From contig JAHFTP010000101.1 of NCBI GenBank assembly GCA_023265495.1, forward strand, positions 1 through 6,505: a DNA stretch of 6,505 nucleotides, given 5' to 3'. Position numbers and translations under genes: made by a program. The stretch is from Chlamydiota bacterium. Lineage in GTDB: Bacteria > Chlamydiota > Chlamydiia > Chlamydiales > Rhabdochlamydiaceae. This document shows, in pieces, positions 4,410-6,505 of the stretch; the first letter of the stretch is position 1; each line of letters begins with the position of its first letter. The notes beneath the pieces were generated by a model that was given only the letters and a program-made list of their open reading frames with translations, was not told the origin of the DNA and did not search any database.

Positions 4410-6146
4410 CTACATTCTGCTTATCAATAAGGCAATGGCTCTCTGTACGGCGTCTATATCCTCTCGATTTGTTACACCAAAAACCACTGCATCATCATCA
4501 TTCGGCCTTCCGGCTACTTCAGCCATAGCTCTGTAAATGGCTTCTAGATTTCCGCCTTGCTCAGCAAACATGTCTAATTCGTCTCCGATCGAAACACCCT
4601 CCTCCTCGAATCTTCGTATCTCCTGATTCAATCCCTCTAGCAGACCTTTCTCCGTGCGTGGCTCTTCATCTCCAAAAACTTGGTAGAGAGCGTCAACTAT
4701 GGCGCCAATGTCTGTGGCATTCATAAGATGGTGATTACCGTAGCCCATCCCTAGGTGTCTAGGTTTTCCCGGAGCGGCATCTGGATGTGTGGCATGAAGT
4801 TTTCCCCAGATGATTCCATGGATTTGTCCTAATTTTGCTTCTTCCTCTGTACCTCTAATTGCTGCCACAAAAGCCGCAATGGCTTCCTTAGCAGATTTTC
4901 TGTCCACGCCGGATAGCTCTTTGGAACCAAGAGAATATTTACCCGAGTCAACCATTCGATTTAGAACACTTACACAGCTTCCAAATGCTCGTGAAGAAAC
5001 ACCACCTGGTGCTGCCGCTGTAGAAAATGGTTCCTCTGATGAAAAATGCAAGCTGTAGAACACCTCGTTAGCAGCTTTCTGAAGAATATTTACATTATCG
5101 AGCCTATGCTCCCTGCCAAAACGCACCATCGCCTCTTTAGGGCCGCTTTGATCATGTAACCGTGCTATGGTCTCAAAAAGTGTTTCCGCCAGTTCTCGGT
5201 TTTCCGGAATGTCGAAGAGATCAAGCTCTTGACTCAATTGGTTTGCATCTATTTCACCACCGTCTGCATCCATAACGAAACCCTGCACCTGCCGAACAAG
5301 ATGATCTATCCTGTTTTCTGCTCCAGGAGGATTCTCTCCATTTAAGATAGCATAGAACGCATCGACTACCACACCAATGTCTGTCACATTCTCTAGATGA
5401 TGCTTGCCAAAACCCATTCCCATGTCAGGAAATCTCTCATGGAGCCTGTTCCAAACAAAGCCATATATCTGATTTAAACGCGCATCTCCTGATGCTGTAA
5501 GCTCTCGAATAAAACCTTTAAGAGCTTCTACAATTGCAACCCTCTCCTCAGGAGAGATTTCTTTATTCTCTGAAGTAGTGCCGGTATATTCGTTAAATCT
5601 AGTAGCACGGCTTATCTGAACGCGATTAGCTCTCACAAAACTGTTAAATGCATCTTGCATCGGATCCATGGAAGCTGCAGCAACTGAACTGGATGAAAAA
5701 CTTGAAAAAGGAGGTGGTGGCATCATCATAGAAGCATGAGTCGCATCTCTTACTTGTCGCTCACGTATCGTCCTTTGAGCGACATCTAGAGCAACTCTAG
5801 TGACATGAGAAAATTTCCGGTGTTGGGCTAAACCTGCATCCAAACCCTTTTTCGCAAACATTGCTCCAATTTGCTCTATTTCGCCCTTATTAGGTAATGT
5901 AGCTATTCTTGACTTCAAAGTGTCGACCTGAGCCGCTAGTGCAATAATGTCGCTTTCTAATTGGTCTGCGTAGCTCCCATCAGAGACACCGGCTACCTCA
6001 CCCCTAGCAATAGCTGTAATATTCCCTACAGGGAGGTTGATTCGCGGAATAAGGCTCTCGGAGCGTTCTACTACTGCACCTATGTCTTTTACTAATGCCG
6101 CTGCTTCTGTGCTTAAAGTGGATCCTGATATTGATAAGCCTGACAT
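4410..6146 (-). CDS. Uncharacterised protein with two tandem A-B module pairs
   Basis: This 578-residue protein matches no family I can name. The N-terminus is Ser/Thr-rich (MSGLSISGSTLSTEAAALVK) and then forms probable amphipathic helices (17-35 and 60-82, DQLESDIIALAAQVDTL). A basic stretch at 108-134 and a low-complexity Pro/Ser hinge (MMMPPPPFSSFSSSSV, about 140-155) lead into two homologous halves, roughly 161-368 and 388-576. Each half is an A module followed by a B module. A1 has ERFPDMGMGFGKHHLENVTD, A2 has HPDAAPGKPRHLGMGYGNHH, B1 has FGREHRLDNV, and B2 has the degenerate VFGVTNREDID. There is no transmembrane segment. The ATG at 6146 has GGAG 5 nt upstream. It is first in a likely two-gene operon with the 387-aa paralog. 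An Ser-rich, signal-less N-terminus is compatible with type III secretion in a chlamydia, but this is only a hypothesis. Confidence 0.88.
   Translation of the reverse strand: MSGLSISGSTLSTEAAALVKDIGAVVERSESLIPRINLPVGNITAIARGEVAGVSDGSYADQLESDIIALAAQVDTLKSRIATLPNKGEIEQIGAMFAKKGLDAGLAQHRKFSHVTRVALDVAQRTIRERQVRDATHASMMMPPPPFSSFSSSSVAAASMDPMQDAFNSFVRANRVQISRATRFNEYTGTTSENKEISPEERVAIVEALKGFIRELTASGDARLNQIYGFVWNRLHERFPDMGMGFGKHHLENVTDIGVVVDAFYAILNGENPPGAENRIDHLVRQVQGFVMDADGGEIDANQLSQELDLFDIPENRELAETLFETIARLHDQSGPKEAMVRFGREHRLDNVNILQKAANEVFYSLHFSSEEPFSTAAAPGGVSSRAFGSCVSVLNRMVDSGKYSLGSKELSGVDRKSAKEAIAAFVAAIRGTEEEAKLGQIHGIIWGKLHATHPDAAPGKPRHLGMGYGNHHLMNATDIGAIVDALYQVFGDEEPRTEKGLLEGLNQEIRRFEEEGVSIGDELDMFAEQGGNLEAIYRAMAEVAGRPNDDDAVVFGVTNREDIDAVQRAIALLISRM
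4419..5666 (-). repeat. Protein-level tandem repeat: A1-B1-A2-B2 modules in the 578-aa protein
   Basis: Comparing the protein with itself shows A1 (about 161-272, DNA 5666-5331), B1 (276-368, 5321-5043), A2 (388-494, 4985-4665) and B2 (498-576, 4655-4419). A1 and A2 share I-Y/H-G-x-x-W-x-x-L-H-x-x-x-P-D and then M-G-x-G-x-H-H-L-x-N-x-T-D-I-G-x-x-V-D-A-x-Y. B1 and B2 share ELD(L/M)F, then a helix, then V-x-FG and (L)DNV/EDID. The end of B resembles the end of A (FGREHRLDNV against FGKHHLENV), so A and B may themselves be ancient copies. Boundaries are by eye, within about 10 residues. Confidence 0.75.
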
Positions 6147-6259
6147 GATTACTCCATTTTTATAGTTTTTTTTACGTGAATTTTTGTTCTGCTTAGTTAA
6201 AAACTTTATTTTACATCGAAGAAAATAAATGCTTCTAACAACTAAAATTATTATAAGTA

Positions 6260-6288
6260 ATTATAATCTCTAAGCATGTATTAGTAAA
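6260..6288 (-). promoter_or_regulatory. Candidate promoter for the two-gene paralog operon
   Basis: On the minus strand, TTTACT (6288-6283) and a perfect TATAAT (6265-6260) are 17 bp apart. Transcription would start near 6253 and give a leader of about 107 nt before the ATG at 6146. A second TATAAT lies 10 bp downstream (6255-6250) but has no good -35. The A/T tandem repeat directly upstream of the -35 strengthens the call. Confidence 0.6.
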
Positions 6289-6289
6289 T

Positions 6290-6313
6290 TAAATTAAATT
6301 TTAAATTAAATTT
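6290..6313. repeat. A/T-only 12-bp tandem repeat at UP-element position
   Basis: TAAATTAAATTT is repeated perfectly end to end (6290-6301 and 6302-6313) inside a pure A/T run. It starts 2 bp upstream of the -35 box of the minus-strand promoter, where an RNA polymerase alpha-subunit UP element would sit. It could equally be low-complexity DNA with a curvature or nucleoid-protein role. Confidence 0.6.
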
Positions 6314-6454
6314 TACGCATATTTAAAAACAACAAACAAATAGCTAATTACCAAGGAGTTAAACACTCGCACAGCAAAAAAAATCTTTGTACACGACAAA
6401 AAATGATTTCATATAGAGAAGCCCACTGGTTTTAAGTCGTTAAAATATGGTAAA

Positions 6455-6505
6455 ATGGACAACGAAGGACAGAGGTTTTCCACCAGCCTAAATAGGATTT
6501 GGCGA
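6455..6505 (+). CDS. Possible start of a gene running off the window
   Basis: An ATG at 6455 opens 17 codons to the window edge, reading MDNEGQRFSTSLNRIWR. I recognise no family from so little. There is no strong Shine-Dalgarno sequence (upstream is TATGGTAAA). Base composition becomes less AT-rich near here, as expected on entering a gene. An open frame of about 31 codons also exists on the opposite strand, from the edge to a TGA near 6412, so a minus-strand gene ending here is an alternative. Confidence 0.25.
   Translation, partial: MDNEGQRFSTSLNRIWR

Larger units (their letters stand above)
6147..6454. other. AT-rich intergenic region without a gene
   Basis: This stretch of 308 bases contains stops in all frames at short intervals and no convincing coding sequence. 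It holds the minus-strand promoter, the tandem repeat and the leader of the 578-aa gene. A weak plus-strand promoter, TTGTAC (6387-6392) and TATAGA (6412-6417) with a 19-bp spacer, could serve the reading frame at 6455. I see no tRNA or recognisable structured RNA. Confidence 0.7.

Noticed and set aside
4810..5058. Plus-strand frame of 82 aa within the 578-aa gene
   Set aside because: It is an antisense shadow of the A2/B1 region; the minus frame carries the conserved repeats.
6290..6313. CRISPR or plasmid iteron array
   Set aside because: There are only two copies of an A/T-only 12-mer with no spacers and no replication gene nearby; low-complexity or UP-element DNA is simpler.

Overview
The window looks like chromosomal DNA of a moderately AT-rich Gram-negative bacterium. 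The MnmA variant, a HipBST-type toxin-antitoxin operon and two large paralogous proteins with Ser-rich helical N-termini suggest a host-associated lineage. An environmental chlamydia (Parachlamydiales-like) is my best guess, with an intracellular gammaproteobacterium as the alternative. Nothing here is a decisive taxonomic marker, so this placement is inference.

Layout. (1) 1-316, minus strand: the N-terminal 105 residues of an alpha/beta hydrolase (dienelactone-hydrolase-like), cut by the window edge. (2) 317-424: an AT-rich divergent promoter region. It ends in a small perfect hairpin plus T-run that contains the ribosome binding site of the next gene. (3) 425-1543, plus: mnmA, the tRNA U34 2-thiouridylase, complete with both catalytic cysteines. 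(4) 1544-1663: a control region with two identical 16-bp imperfect palindromes, 72 bp apart, flanking a candidate promoter. (5) 1664-3130, plus: three overlapping genes, hipB (Xre-type DNA binder), hipS (the HipA N-subdomain-1 as a free protein) and hipT (the HipA-like kinase core). This is the order and domain split of the tripartite HipBST toxin-antitoxin system. It departs from the described E. coli system in the inhibitory Trp of HipS and in the Gly-rich loop of HipT. (6) 3131-3168: a terminator hairpin shared by convergent transcripts. (7) 3196-4359 and 4410-6146, minus: two paralogous proteins of unknown function (387 and 578 aa), probably one operon read from about 6253. (8) 6147-6454: a very AT-rich intergenic stretch with a good minus-strand promoter, an A/T tandem repeat at the UP-element position, and no gene. 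(9) 6455 onward, plus: the possible first 17 codons of another gene.

How the genes work together. MnmA thiolates the wobble base of tRNA-Lys, -Glu and -Gln. HipT-type kinases shut down translation by phosphorylating an aminoacyl-tRNA synthetase, with HipS as expected antitoxin and HipB as expected DNA-binding autorepressor. The two large paralogs are the least explained part. They share a helical N-terminal region and a roughly 90-110 residue alternating A/B module present six times in all (A-B-A-B in the 578-aa protein, A-B in the 387-aa one), marked by a G-x-x-H motif near each module end. I recognise no family for them; secreted effectors or a lineage-specific expanded family are possibilities, not conclusions.
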